The notes under the pieces were generated by a model that saw only the letters and a list, made by a program, of their open reading frames with translations, ran no database searches and had not been told where the DNA came from. The position numbers and the translations under genes are program-made. Shown piece by piece: positions 33,658 through 43,450 of a DNA stretch of 64,000 nucleotides. Source of the DNA: Bacillus sp. FJAT-45037 (GTDB taxonomy: Bacteria; Bacillota; Bacilli; Bacillales; Bacillaceae_D); contig NZ_KZ454938.1 in NCBI RefSeq assembly GCF_002797325.1, positions 506,257 to 570,256 of the forward strand, read 5' to 3'. The first letter of the stretch is position 1. Each line of letters opens with the position of its first letter.

Positions 33658-35124
33658 TTGATTGATCAATCATACAACGACTATTTTATTTTATTAAGTG
33701 CTTTACTTTTAATCATTGGTGTTTTAACAACAAAGTTCTCTTCTCGTCTAGGAGTACCAGCCCTTATTCTTTTTATTCTCGTAGGAATGTTAACAGGTAG
33801 TGATGGCCTTGGTCTTATTCATTTTGATAATCCTCAAATGGCTCAACTGATTGGTATATTTGCTTTAATTATCATTCTATTTGAAGGTGGATTACAGACA
33901 AAATGGTCGACGGTTAAATCAGTAACTAAGCCAGCGCTTTCTCTTGCTACATTAGGAGTTATATTAACGACAGTTATAGTAGCTTTAGCGGCGAAATTAA
34001 TATTAGATGTTTCTTGGCTTGAGGGTTTCCTGTTTGGTGCTATAGTTGGTTCTACGGATGCTGCAGCGGTTTTTGCTGTTTTAAAAGGTCGGAATATTCG
34101 AGCAAGGTTAGGTGCTACGCTTGAAGCGGAATCTGGTTCGAATGATCCTATGGCTATGTTTTTAACTATTACCATTATCGAATTGATCCTTATTGGTAAC
34201 CCTTCCTATTTCTTATTAGTAGGTTCTTTCTTCTGGCAAATGGGGATTGGCTTAGTTATAGGGGTGATTTTTGGGAAGTTAGCAACATTTGCGATTAACG
34301 AGATTAACTTAGATTCGAGTGGGTTGTATCCTGTTTTTGCTCTTGCGTTCGCTTTGTTAACGTATAGTCTAACAGACATAGTACAAGCGAGTGGGTTATT
34401 AGCTGTTTATGTTGCAGCATTAGTCATTGGTAACTCGGATCTGACGTATCGCCAATCAATTTTTAGATTTAACGAAGGGTTTGCTTGGATGGCCCAAATC
34501 CTGATGTTTACTATCTTAGGACTTTTAGTATTCCCAACTCAGCTCATTACGTTTGATGTTATTGTAAAAGGACTATTGCTTTCAATAATATTAGTCATAA
34601 TTGCACGACCAGTTGCTGTTTTCATATCGACATTTAAAATGGGATATGATTTAAAAGAACGAGTATTTCTCTCTTGGGCTGGCTTGAGGGGAGCGGTACC
34701 GATTGTTCTAGCAACGTTTCCGATGTTAGCTGGTTTAGAGAATAGTCAAATGTTCTTTAATGTTATCTTTTTCGTCGTCATGATTTCTGCTTTAGTTCAA
34801 GGTTCGACTATTGCCCTGTTCGCAAAAAAGCTCGGCCTAGTTGGTCCGAAGAAAATTGATCCTCCACACTCTTTGGAACTCGTGTCAATTGGTAAAGCCA
34901 ATGCTGAGATTATTGAGTTTGAAGTAAGTGAAGAGACAAAAATTACAAATAAGTCACTAGCTTCAATTGATTTTCCAAAGGATGTATTAATCAACGCGAT
35001 AATAAGATCAAATGAACTCATTACACCTTACGGGGAAACGGAAATCAAGGTAGGGGACATCTTATATATTTTAGTAAGCAGAGAAAGTAAAAAAGAGTTG
35101 AAACAAATGCTGAAACAAAAATAA
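33658..35124 (+). CDS. K+/H+ (or Na+/H+) antiporter, CPA1 NhaP2/CvrA-like
   Basis: 488 residues from TTG 33658. Twelve or so helices (LGVPALILFILVGMLTGSDGLG, FEGGLQTKW, GAIVGSTDAAAVFAVLKG, AESGSNDPMAMFLT), then a cytoplasmic TrkA_C-type domain (about 410-488: EVSEETKITNKSLASIDFPKDVLINAIIR). The S-N-D-P motif and its context match COG3263 potassium/proton antiporters with a C-terminal RCK-like ligand domain. It would help pH and K+ homeostasis. Monocistronic with its own terminator. Confidence 0.9.
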   Translation: MIDQSYNDYFILLSALLLIIGVLTTKFSSRLGVPALILFILVGMLTGSDGLGLIHFDNPQMAQLIGIFALIIILFEGGLQTKWSTVKSVTKPALSLATLGVILTTVIVALAAKLILDVSWLEGFLFGAIVGSTDAAAVFAVLKGRNIRARLGATLEAESGSNDPMAMFLTITIIELILIGNPSYFLLVGSFFWQMGIGLVIGVIFGKLATFAINEINLDSSGLYPVFALAFALLTYSLTDIVQASGLLAVYVAALVIGNSDLTYRQSIFRFNEGFAWMAQILMFTILGLLVFPTQLITFDVIVKGLLLSIILVIIARPVAVFISTFKMGYDLKERVFLSWAGLRGAVPIVLATFPMLAGLENSQMFFNVIFFVVMISALVQGSTIALFAKKLGLVGPKKIDPPHSLELVSIGKANAEIIEFEVSEETKITNKSLASIDFPKDVLINAIIRSNELITPYGETEIKVGDILYILVSRESKKELKQMLKQK

Positions 35125-35136
35125 CGATTATGCCTA

Positions 35137-35169
35137 CGAGGGGATTGAGACATCAGCTCAATCCCCTCG
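35137..35169. terminator. Bidirectional terminator between antiporter and peptidase genes
   Basis: 13-bp perfect stem CGAGGGGATTGAG (35137-35149) / CTCAATCCCCTCG (35157-35169). Confidence 0.8.
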
Positions 35170-35186
35170 CACTTATTCGACCCACT

Positions 35187-36767
35187 CTACAAAAACTGCT
35201 CAACAAAATACCTCGGGTTCAACGATTCTCCTGTCGCTTTCTTGATTTTTTCATTCCAGTGTAAGGAAGCGCCGTATGTAAAGAAGTTCTCCTTTAAATA
35301 TTGCCCCACTTCAGGGACATATAAATTCGTTGATATGTGATCTACAATAAAGTGCTCGAGCTGTGAGGCAGTCAATTCGCCTAATAGATAATCTTGATAA
35401 GTGGCTGGCGCTAAAGAAAAGTGCATCTTAGAAGCCCAGTCTGGATAGCTCGTGTCATCAGGCGGATTGATCAATTGGATATCCTTTACCAGCTGCCACC
35501 ATAATCGATTTAGATCTTGATCAGGATTTTCATATAATGCTCTCTCGAAAAAACAAAAAGTCATGATCCACCGGGCATTGACTAACATTTGGCGCTGTAG
35601 CATTTTTACAATGTGAGTTTTCACTCCGGACAGTTGAGCTTCCTCAACTTCAAGAAATCGTTGTTGCCAATCGAATCGTTTCGTCATTCGTCCAAAGAAC
35701 ATCGCAATGGCCTCTGTGGTAAGAGAATGCGCGTGGAAGCGGAGAAGGAATGGCCAATCTTGATCAATATATTTAAAGTAAGCCGCATGTCCAAACTCGT
35801 GTAACAAGGCAGTCGCCCAGTACACACTTTGATCTAGATTCACTAGCACTCGAATATCGCTCATACGATCCGTGTTCGTGCAAAAGCCAAACGGATTTTT
35901 GTTTTCTCGTGGATATAAATCACTTTTTTCAAGGACGTCTCGAACATCAATCCCCATCGCATCAAAGGTGTCTAGCAAGATTATCTCCAGATCTTTCCCT
36001 TCATAAAATGAGTCCAACTCTATTCCACAAACGGGAGGTGCTTCCTGAAAAAATGGGTCTACATAATGCCAAGGGCGAATCTTTTCTTTTGATAGATTGA
36101 ACTTACTAGAGATTTCTTCATCAATCTCATCTTTCACTTGTCTAAAAGGTTCATCCGATCGGTCTTTTAATTGTTGGAAAATGTTGAAAACCTCATCTAT
36201 GTTCAGTTCCTGTGTCTCAAAGCTCATCTCATAAAAGTTGTCATAGCCCAAAGCCTGTGCATGTTCATTTCTCTGATGAATTAACTTTATGATTGGCTGT
36301 TCAAGCTTTTTACCAATCTGCTTACTTGCGAGCCAAGCTTCTTTCCGTTCGTCATCATCCGTACTCTTCTTCAGTATAGTGAGAATGTCATTATTCGTAA
36401 TGTGATCTCCTTTTAAAATAGGTCTGTATGTGTTGAAAGAATGAGAGATCGTCTTTGCTAACTCTGACGAACCCGCTATGACACTCGGGTCAAGTTGATT
36501 TTTCACCATTTTATAATACAAATCATCTAGCTGACGCATTTGAATAGAGGAAATCTGTGCCTGCTCTCTGTAAGATACGACCTTCTTAAATAACTCAGCA
36601 TTGGAGAAATGAGCGAAATAGTGATTCAGTGCCTTCTCATGCTTTTCATTCCATTCCTTCTCCCCAGTCGTTGCAGCCATCCATTGGTTGAGTAAGACAG
36701 GTCGATAGAGAGCTTCGATGATCTGATTTTGCTCTTCTAGAAAAGTATCGAGTGTTCGTGGGTTCAT
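35187..36767 (-). CDS. M2-like zinc metallopeptidase
   Basis: 526 residues, cytoplasmic (no signal peptide). Zinc motif HEFGH in ATALLHEFGHAAYFKYI, with a downstream Glu-rich helix TTEAIAMFFGRM supplying the third ligand. It has KIRPWHYVDPFFQEAP, NPFGFCTNTDRMSDIRVLVN and the ending GASLHWNEKIKKATGESLNPRYF, as seen in Bacillus proteins annotated as M2 (peptidyl-dipeptidase A-like) metallopeptidases. M3 oligopeptidase is the alternative. ATG 36767 chosen for AGGGAG. It probably degrades peptides in the cytoplasm. Confidence 0.75.
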   Translation of the reverse strand: MNPRTLDTFLEEQNQIIEALYRPVLLNQWMAATTGEKEWNEKHEKALNHYFAHFSNAELFKKVVSYREQAQISSIQMRQLDDLYYKMVKNQLDPSVIAGSSELAKTISHSFNTYRPILKGDHITNNDILTILKKSTDDDERKEAWLASKQIGKKLEQPIIKLIHQRNEHAQALGYDNFYEMSFETQELNIDEVFNIFQQLKDRSDEPFRQVKDEIDEEISSKFNLSKEKIRPWHYVDPFFQEAPPVCGIELDSFYEGKDLEIILLDTFDAMGIDVRDVLEKSDLYPRENKNPFGFCTNTDRMSDIRVLVNLDQSVYWATALLHEFGHAAYFKYIDQDWPFLLRFHAHSLTTEAIAMFFGRMTKRFDWQQRFLEVEEAQLSGVKTHIVKMLQRQMLVNARWIMTFCFFERALYENPDQDLNRLWWQLVKDIQLINPPDDTSYPDWASKMHFSLAPATYQDYLLGELTASQLEHFIVDHISTNLYVPEVGQYLKENFFTYGASLHWNEKIKKATGESLNPRYFVEQFL

Positions 36768-37071
36768 TTTTATCACTCCCTATAAATAGATAGCGTGCCA
36801 GTTTTAAAATGAAAAAGAATAGATACAAAGAACAACTTCCTTCATTATAATTTAGAAAAATCAGAAAATATAGCGGGTGTCGTGTGGAATTTGTGACAGA
36901 TGGTAGAGAATCAAAGAAGGTCTGGTCGTCAGCATTAACGAGGGAATGACAGTAGAGAGGGCGGACACATCCTCTAAATATTTTACTACTTTTTGAGCAT
37001 GATTTTGTGTATTATTAGCTTATTCGATATTCAATTGAACTTATTTTGCTTAGAAAGGTGAAAGTTCAAAA

Positions 37072-38208
37072 ATGAAAAGGTTACGAGATTATGTTTATGC
37101 ATTCTTTATAACGGTTGTTTTACTCACAAGTCTGGTTATTTATAATTCCTTTACATCAATTGAAACGCAATCAAGCAATATTATCGAGTCGCTAAATCCT
37201 ATGGAAACAAATCTGAATAGAGTGCTAAGAAACTTGCTAGATCAAGAGACGGGCATGAGAGGGTATCTAAACACTGACGATTCCGTGTTTCTAGAGTCTT
37301 ACTACAGAAGTATGAAGAGTTTTGATCATAATATATTCAACCTCCTAGTCCTTAGTGAAAGCTACCCAGAGATCCATTTACGGGTTAAAGAAGAATTTAT
37401 ACCAAGTGCTACAAAGACAAGTGAGAGTTTGAATTTGCAAATCGAACGGATGGCAGCTGATCCGAATTTAGATGTGAAAGTAGCTTTAAAAACTACCAAG
37501 GCAGATATGGATAGCTTTCGAGTAGAACACAGCCTGTTATCTGAAATGATTGGTGATGAGATAAGTAAGTCTATACAGCAACAACAAACGAGCACATGGA
37601 CAGGGAAGGTGCTGGTCCTTATATCCTCTGTTCTATCAATTATTACCGCTGTTCTATTGGTTTTATCTTATGTCAGAGTTAATAGGTTGGCCCACTTTAA
37701 AGAGTTAGCGGTCTCTGACGGATTAACAGGAATTGCAAATAGACGGTCCCTTGATAAATACTTGCAAAAACAATGGACCAAACATACCTTAACCAAAAAG
37801 AGACTAGGTATCATCTTTGTCGATATTGATTACTTTAAAAAATACAATGATCATTACGGACACATTTTTGGGGATCAAGTATTAATAGACGTAGCAGCTG
37901 AACTTGAGGCAGTGTCAAAGAAATACCAAGCATTCTGTGGAAGGTATGGTGGAGAAGAGTTCATGATTATCTTAAAGAAGGCAACGGAAAAGTCCATACA
38001 AGAGCTCACAGAAGAACTAGTCACAGCAGTCGAAACAAAGAATATTGAACATGCTCCTTCCCATTATAAGAAGGTAACGATAAGCGTTGGAGGGCTTTTA
38101 GTAAAGCCAACCAACAAAGCAAACGTTAAATGCTCGGTAGATGGAGCGGATAAATTACTTTATCAAAGTAAAGAGGATGGCAGGAATCGAGCAACGGTTG
38201 AAACGTAG
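37072..38208 (+). CDS. Diguanylate cyclase with CHASE3 sensor
   Basis: 378 residues. Helix 1 (about 9-27), an extracytoplasmic CHASE3 domain (LLDQETGMRGYLNTDDSVFLESYYRS), helix 2 (about 184-205), then a GGDEF domain with RYGGEEFMII and FVDIDYFKKYNDHYGH. The G-G-E-E-F signature should be active. The I-site RxxD is absent, so product inhibition is unlikely. RBS AAAGGTGAAAG. It is the second membrane cyclase of the window, with no phosphodiesterase nearby. Confidence 0.9.
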   Translation: MKRLRDYVYAFFITVVLLTSLVIYNSFTSIETQSSNIIESLNPMETNLNRVLRNLLDQETGMRGYLNTDDSVFLESYYRSMKSFDHNIFNLLVLSESYPEIHLRVKEEFIPSATKTSESLNLQIERMAADPNLDVKVALKTTKADMDSFRVEHSLLSEMIGDEISKSIQQQQTSTWTGKVLVLISSVLSIITAVLLVLSYVRVNRLAHFKELAVSDGLTGIANRRSLDKYLQKQWTKHTLTKKRLGIIFVDIDYFKKYNDHYGHIFGDQVLIDVAAELEAVSKKYQAFCGRYGGEEFMIILKKATEKSIQELTEELVTAVETKNIEHAPSHYKKVTISVGGLLVKPTNKANVKCSVDGADKLLYQSKEDGRNRATVET

Positions 38209-38293
38209 AAAAAATGTCAGTCCCTCACTATAAGTACTGCTGACACCGAATAAAAAGTATAACTGAGCAACTGGCTCGTCTCTACAATCGATC

Positions 38294-38322
38294 ACACCAC
38301 TCAACTGCTGAGTGGTGTTTTT
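38294..38322 (+). terminator. Terminator of the CHASE3-GGDEF gene
   Basis: Perfect stem ACACCACTCA / TGAGTGGTGT (38294-38303 with 38309-38318), then TTTT. Confidence 0.88.
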
Positions 38323-38506
38323 GAATTTTAGTGTCAGCCTCTATTACAGTAATACTTTACTGACCGACTGTACATAAAACGAGTTAGATAATGATTGGTT
38401 CTTCATTTGTTATAAAATGTAAAGTAATTGTTAAAATTTAACTGATTATTAAGGGGTAGGTGGGTTACATCCCCTCTTCTTAATTGTAAATCTACATTCT
38501 TTAGAA

Positions 38507-38549
38507 TTTACTAACAATTTTTACTATTTTAGCACAAGACCATTATACT
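38507..38549 (+). promoter_or_regulatory. Promoter of the phn operon
   Basis: TTACTA (38521-38526), 17-nt spacer, TATACT (38544-38549). The two TTTACTA repeats overlap the -35 region and could be PhoP-type half-sites, but spacing (13) and sequence differ from the PhoP consensus. Confidence 0.45.
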
Positions 38550-38606
38550 CACTTCATCTTTAACCCGTAATATAAGGCTTGTACAAAACAAATGGCTGGA
38601 GGGTGA

Positions 38607-39587
38607 ATGATGAAGAAAGCATTAAGATGGTTAGGGATGTCGCTTGCAACAGTATCAGTAGCAATGATGGCTGCTTGTGGAGGAAGTGAAGAGGTTAATC
38701 AAACGTCAACAGGAAGTTCAGAGGTTGAAGCTGAAGCATCAGACGGTATAGACCGTTCGGATTGGCCAGAAAAGTTTGTGTATGGCATCCTACCAACAGA
38801 AGATCAAGCGGAGTTAGCTAGACGATTTGAACCGCTTGTTGACTACATGGAAGACCGTCTTGGAATTGAGTTTGAGTTGTTTATTGGCAATGACTATAAT
38901 GCATTGATTGAAGCGATGCGTAATGGACATTTACATGCATCTGGCTTTGGTCCTTTCTCGTATATGCTAGCAAATGAGCGAGCAAATGCAGAAGCCTTTG
39001 CGATGGGGGTAGAAGATCCTAGCGAGGCAACCTATCATGCGATCTTCATCACGTTAGAAGATTCGGGCATTGATTCTCTAGATGACCTTGAAGGCACAAC
39101 AATTGCCTATGCTGACCCAGCTTCAGCATCTGGTCATATTTTTCCGAAAGGAATGTTAATTAACCATTTAGGATTAGATATGGATACAGTAGACGATCAC
39201 TTTGATTATGTTACATTCTCAGGAAGTCATGAAGCATCACTATATTCTATTTTAAACGGTGATGTCGATGTTGCAGGCGTATGTGACACATGTATTGAAC
39301 GTGTATTTGAGCGTGTTCAAGATCACCCAAACTTTGAAAAGCTAAAAGTGGTTGTTGAATCAGATCCAATACCTCGTGGACCACAAGCGATCAACATGGA
39401 TTTACCTGAAAGTTTGCGTACTGCTGTGATTGAAGCATTCCATGAAATGAAGGATGACCCGGAAGCTCGTGAATTCCTAGAAGAGAGTGGATACAACGAT
39501 TATATGCCAACCGATGATAGCATGTATGACATTATCCGTGAAACAGCTGAAGCATTAGAAATGAGTGCTGATGATCTACTGAATTAA
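38607..39587 (+). CDS. phnD: Phosphate/phosphite/phosphonate-binding lipoprotein PhnD
   Basis: 326 residues. Lipoprotein signal peptide with lipobox MMAAC. The mature protein is a PhnD-type binding fold: YGILPTEDQAELARRFEPLVDYME, NGHLHASGFGPFSYMLA, AYADPASASGHIFPKGMLI and SEVP-like PRGPQAINMD. It binds phosphonate or phosphite outside the membrane and passes it to the PhnE permeases. RBS GGAGGG. First gene of phnD-phnC-phnE-phnE-HAD. Confidence 0.9.
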   Translation: MMKKALRWLGMSLATVSVAMMAACGGSEEVNQTSTGSSEVEAEASDGIDRSDWPEKFVYGILPTEDQAELARRFEPLVDYMEDRLGIEFELFIGNDYNALIEAMRNGHLHASGFGPFSYMLANERANAEAFAMGVEDPSEATYHAIFITLEDSGIDSLDDLEGTTIAYADPASASGHIFPKGMLINHLGLDMDTVDDHFDYVTFSGSHEASLYSILNGDVDVAGVCDTCIERVFERVQDHPNFEKLKVVVESDPIPRGPQAINMDLPESLRTAVIEAFHEMKDDPEAREFLEESGYNDYMPTDDSMYDIIRETAEALEMSADDLLN

Positions 39588-39672
39588 CACATTGTAGGTG
39601 ATGAACAGCATCATGTTCATCACCTCTTCTTTTACAGATTCTAACGATGCTTTAGATGGAGGAGTAGTTACT

Positions 39673-40416
39673 ATGGGTGAAGCAATCTTGAAAATTGAAG
39701 GTCTCAAAAAAGTATATCCTGATGGTACCGTTGGATTAAAAGAGATTAATACAACGATCAATAAAGGGGAGTTAATTGCGATTATCGGTCCTAGTGGAGC
39801 AGGGAAAAGTACGTTTTTACGTTCTATCAACCGGTTAAATGAACCAACCTCAGGTGATATCTATGTCGACGGGCAAAATATTTGTACCGCTAGAGGGAAG
39901 AAGCTTCGATCCATTCGCAGACAGATCGGCATGGTGTTTCAAGGATATAATTTAATTAAACGGTCGACTACGGTTCAAAATGTTCTTCATGGTCGACTCG
40001 GTTATATGAGTTCATTAAAAGGTGGATTCGGTCGTTTTAGTGAAGCTGATACGAAGCAAGCCCTTGATATTTTGATGCGTGTAGGCCTTGAAGAGCAAGC
40101 ATTTAAGAAAGCCGGAGAGCTATCGGGTGGTCAGCAGCAACGTGTCGGAATTGCGAGGGCGATTGCTCAACATCCAAAGCTTTTATTAGCAGACGAACCA
40201 ATTGCAAGTCTTGACCCTACTTCTTCTCAGAAAGTGATGAATTATCTCAAGATGATCGGTAAAGAAGATGGGATTACAACCATTGTAAATTTACACCAAG
40301 TTGATTTTGCTAAAGAATTTGCAGATCGAATCATTGGTGTAAAAGCCGGAGAGATTGTCTTTGACGGGACACCACGAGAGCTAACAGATTACACGACGGA
40401 ACAGCTTTACCGCTAA
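39673..40416 (+). CDS. phnC: Phosphonate ABC transporter ATPase PhnC
   Basis: 247 residues from ATG 39673 with GGAGGAG upstream; the frame extends 25 codons further without an RBS. Walker A GPSGAGKST, signature LSGGQQQRVGIARAI, Walker B LLLADEPIASLDP, switch LHQ (Gln after His, as usual in PhnC). IGMVFQGYNLIKRSTTVQNVLHGRLG is typical of PhnC. It energises phosphonate uptake with the two PhnE proteins. Confidence 0.93.
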   Translation: MGEAILKIEGLKKVYPDGTVGLKEINTTINKGELIAIIGPSGAGKSTFLRSINRLNEPTSGDIYVDGQNICTARGKKLRSIRRQIGMVFQGYNLIKRSTTVQNVLHGRLGYMSSLKGGFGRFSEADTKQALDILMRVGLEEQAFKKAGELSGGQQQRVGIARAIAQHPKLLLADEPIASLDPTSSQKVMNYLKMIGKEDGITTIVNLHQVDFAKEFADRIIGVKAGEIVFDGTPRELTDYTTEQLYR

Positions 40417-40432
40417 AAGGGGGGGTACTCAC

Positions 40433-41314
40433 GTGAGTTTTCCAGAAAAAAAGGTAGATTCGGATGTGCATTTCACTGTTCAGAAAATAGTAGTAGAGGA
40501 GAAGCAAGCTCGCTCGATTGATGAACTTTATCTTGACTTACTAAGAAGAAAGAGGCTTGTTCGTTCTAATCAACTGGTCATTTCAGCGGTTTTACTCGCT
40601 CTTATTCTTTGGTCGTGGTATGAAACGGGCTTCCAGTTATCGAGCTTATACTCGGGACTTGGTAATATCGCTAATTTTATAGTGCTTGACTTATTACCAC
40701 CAGACTTCTCTGCCATAGGGGTCTACATTAAACCAGCGATAGATACGGTTCTAATGAGTTATGTCGGTGTGGTCATTTCAGTTGTATTTTCATTGTTCTT
40801 TGGCTTTCTTGCTGCTAATAATTTAACGTTTCACCCGATTGTTGCTGTGATTAGTCGTTCTATTATTGCCTTTTTACGTGCGGTTCCTGCATTGGTATGG
40901 GGAATTTTAATGGTAGCCGCGTTTGGTTTAGGGCCATTTGCTGGAACCATTGCACTAGGACTTTCTGGGATTGGAATTCTAGGAAAGGCGTATGCCGATA
41001 TTTTAGAAGAATTAGATGAAGGTCAGATCGAGGCTGTGAGAGCGACTGGAGCTAGTTGGTTTCAAGTTGTTGGTCAAGCGGTATGGCCTCAATTTAAAGC
41101 AGGGTTTGTTGGATGGTCGTTATATAAAATGGATTTAAATATCCGTGAAGCGGCGGTACTTGGATTAATTGGTGCGGGTGGAATTGGTTCGATTCTTCAA
41201 AGCTCTATTAGTCTCTTTCAGTACCAAAGAGCAGCTCTTGGAATTTTGATTATCTGGCTACTTATATTAATTGTTGAATTTACAACGGCCAAAGTAAGGG
41301 AGCGAATCTTATGA
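40433..41314 (+). CDS. phnE: Phosphonate ABC permease PhnE (first)
   Basis: 293 residues from GTG 40433 (GGGGGGG RBS). About six helices, with the cytoplasmic coupling loop EAVRATGASWFQVVGQAVWP and conserved FLRAVPALVWGILMV. It has a longer hydrophilic N-terminus than the second permease. Its stop overlaps the next start (ATGA), so both are made together and likely form a heterodimeric channel. Confidence 0.9.
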   Translation: MSFPEKKVDSDVHFTVQKIVVEEKQARSIDELYLDLLRRKRLVRSNQLVISAVLLALILWSWYETGFQLSSLYSGLGNIANFIVLDLLPPDFSAIGVYIKPAIDTVLMSYVGVVISVVFSLFFGFLAANNLTFHPIVAVISRSIIAFLRAVPALVWGILMVAAFGLGPFAGTIALGLSGIGILGKAYADILEELDEGQIEAVRATGASWFQVVGQAVWPQFKAGFVGWSLYKMDLNIREAAVLGLIGAGGIGSILQSSISLFQYQRAALGILIIWLLILIVEFTTAKVRERIL

Positions 41315-42111
41315 ATACGTATCAAAAAAAGCGTGACCAATTCACCAAACGAGTAGTCGGAGTTGCTGCTGTCATTTTATTTATTTACAGCGTCATACAG
41401 CTACAGATTCTCCCAGAAAGGATCATTAATAGCTGGGATCGCAGTCAGCATTTAATCCTCGGGATGTTTCCACCATCACTCGACGCTCCGATTGATATTT
41501 TCGGGGCGGCACTAGAGTCGTTGCATGTGGCTGTAATGGGAACAGTCATTGGAATTGTATTTTCAGCTATTTTAGCATGTCTTGCAGCTAGGAATCTTTC
41601 ACCGCATATTTCAGTGAGCTATGCGGTGAAAGGGTTTGCGGCTTTTGTTCGGGCGGTCCCGGCTTTAATTTGGGCAATTTTATTTATCATTGCGGTAGGA
41701 TTAGGACCAACACCAGGCATACTTGCGTTAGCCGTGAATAGTATTGGAATGCTAGTAAAAGTGTATGCAGAAGCGATTGAGGAAATGGATGTGAGTATCA
41801 TTGAAGCTCTTAAAGCTACTGGTGCTACCCAGTTCCAAGTTATTATGCAAGGGGTCCTACCGACAATGATGAGTGCTTTTATCTCATGGTCTGTGTTTCG
41901 CTTTGATGTCAACATTCGCTATGCTGCAGTTCTCGGCGTTGTTGGTGCTGGTGGGATTGGTTGGGAGCTAATACGTGCATCTCGAATCATGGCGTATGAT
42001 CAAGTGCTAGGAGTCACACTTGTTATTTTTGGAATGATTATCGGGATGGAGTTTTTAACTCGTTATTTAAAGAAACGAACCGATTTAGTATCTGCCAAAG
42101 CGGCCAATTAA
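41311..42111 (+). CDS. phnE2: Phosphonate ABC permease PhnE (second)
   Basis: 266 residues, overlapping the first phnE by four bases. The EAA-type loop EALKATGATQFQVIMQGVLP and FVRAVPALIWAILFI show the same family. Paired PhnE genes are common in Bacillus phosphonate/phosphite operons. No C-P lyase or phosphonatase gene follows, only a HAD phosphatase. Confidence 0.9.
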   Translation: MNTYQKKRDQFTKRVVGVAAVILFIYSVIQLQILPERIINSWDRSQHLILGMFPPSLDAPIDIFGAALESLHVAVMGTVIGIVFSAILACLAARNLSPHISVSYAVKGFAAFVRAVPALIWAILFIIAVGLGPTPGILALAVNSIGMLVKVYAEAIEEMDVSIIEALKATGATQFQVIMQGVLPTMMSAFISWSVFRFDVNIRYAAVLGVVGAGGIGWELIRASRIMAYDQVLGVTLVIFGMIIGMEFLTRYLKKRTDLVSAKAAN

Positions 42112-42186
42112 ACAAGAAATGACAATTGCAGGTGAGATCATACTCTCTCCTGCTTTTCTTAACATTATTTGTAAGGGGTGAACAGT

Positions 42187-43020
42187 TTGAAACTAATTGC
42201 AATCGACCTTGATGGAACACTATTGAATAACGAGGGAAGAGTATCAGCTTATACACAGGATGTATTAAATGAAGTGGCAGATCATGGCCATAAAATTGCT
42301 GTAGTGACAGGGAGACACTTTCAAATAACCGATAAAATTGCTAGTCTGTTTCCACGATCTGAGTTTATGGTTTGCTTTAATGGGGCGGGAGTTGCAGAGC
42401 CAAAAACACGTGAACTTAAGCAGCTACATACATATGACATCACTGACGTTGCTCATGTGATTGAGACATTAAAGGAATGGGGCTTAGCTTACGTCGTTGA
42501 AACAGAAGACAGATTTATTGTTGAATCGATCTATGATGACATTATGTCTGTATTTCGTGCTCATAACGTCACGTTTGATGAAATGAAAAATATTCGAGAA
42601 GTAGAGAAAGCGATTGTGAAGCTATCTATCCGAGGGACTGAAAGAGAGTTAGATCGCTTAACCCCCCTCATTGCTCAACTCGTCCCTGAATTGTATGTGA
42701 TTCGAAGTGGGGAGCAATCTGTGGATGTGATTAATCGTGCTGCTAGTAAGGGGAAGGCAGTTCAATGGTTAGGCGAACACTATGGAATTCCTAGAGAACA
42801 AACGATTGCATTTGGAAACTTCGATAATGATATGACGATGTTAGAATTTGCGAGCATCGGGGTGGCTATGGCTAATGCACCAATACGAGTAAAAAAAATA
42901 GCTGATGTAATCACAGCGTCAAATGAAGAAGACGGTGTTGCCTCCTTCTTAGATGAGTATATTTTAAAAAATAAACCTACTGCTCGGTTACAGTTGTTTT
43001 CAAAGAAGGCGAATCTATAG
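42187..43020 (+). CDS. Cof-type HAD phosphatase
   Basis: 277 residues from TTG 42187 (AAGGGGTG upstream). HAD motif I DLDGTLL (AIDLDGTLLN), motif II VTGR, a C2B-type cap, motif III Lys in KGKAVQWLG and motif IV FGNFDNDMTML. Cof/YkrA-like enzymes dephosphorylate sugar phosphates and nucleotides. It starts 75 bp after phnE2 and is probably cotranscribed, which suggests a role in releasing phosphate from an imported phosphorylated compound. Confidence 0.88.
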   Translation: MKLIAIDLDGTLLNNEGRVSAYTQDVLNEVADHGHKIAVVTGRHFQITDKIASLFPRSEFMVCFNGAGVAEPKTRELKQLHTYDITDVAHVIETLKEWGLAYVVETEDRFIVESIYDDIMSVFRAHNVTFDEMKNIREVEKAIVKLSIRGTERELDRLTPLIAQLVPELYVIRSGEQSVDVINRAASKGKAVQWLGEHYGIPREQTIAFGNFDNDMTMLEFASIGVAMANAPIRVKKIADVITASNEEDGVASFLDEYILKNKPTARLQLFSKKANL

Positions 43021-43026
43021 ATAGTA

Positions 43027-43209
43027 TTGTGGAGGAAAAACGGAGAATTCTCTTCTCGTAATTTAACTTGTTACGTACAAGAAGGTTATGAGAACCTGCT
43101 TGCTGTTCTTCGTGGCGTTTTATTGGTAGTGTGTGGTGTAATTGAAATTGGAGTAGTAGCGGTTGCTTTTGTAGCATGCCTAGTTGGTTTGGAATTAGCT
43201 TCTAATTAA
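43027..43209 (+). CDS. Small hydrophobic protein, 60 aa
   Basis: TTG start at 43027, 6 bp after the HAD gene stop. The polar N-terminal third is followed by a long hydrophobic stretch (LLAVLRGVLLVVCGVIEIGVVAVAFVACLVGL), enough for two short or one long membrane helix. RBS evidence is weak, but a strong terminator follows 6 bp after the TAA, which supports a real last gene of the phn operon. No family recognised. Confidence 0.5.
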   Translation: MWRKNGEFSSRNLTCYVQEGYENLLAVLRGVLLVVCGVIEIGVVAVAFVACLVGLELASN

Positions 43210-43215
43210 ACGAAG

Positions 43216-43248
43216 AGAGAATAGGGTCATGCCCTGTTCTCTTTTTTC
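43216..43248 (+). terminator. Terminator of the phn operon
   Basis: AGAGAATAGGG / CCCTGTTCTCT (43216-43226 with 43232-43242, one G-U), then TTTTTT. Confidence 0.9.
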
Positions 43249-43450
43249 GTCCTAAAGAAATTGGTAGCTAACAAGCCTACGATACCTACCTGATATACCC
43301 GAATAATTTCCCGGCTATAGTGTGGTTATTAAACACAATAATTATTCCTATTTTATTATATATACTGGAGGAAAGAGGGAAGAATGAAACTTATTTGTAG
43401 GTTAACTCGTAAAAGATGATAGAAATTAAGAGGATGGGAGAGGGCAAACT

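Larger units (their letters stand above)
38209..38606. other. Intergenic stretch: terminator and phn promoter region
   Basis: Contains the terminator at 38294-38322 and, from about 38400, an AT-rich regulatory stretch before phnD with two TTTACTA repeats (38507-38513 and 38520-38526). No gene seen. Confidence 0.5.
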
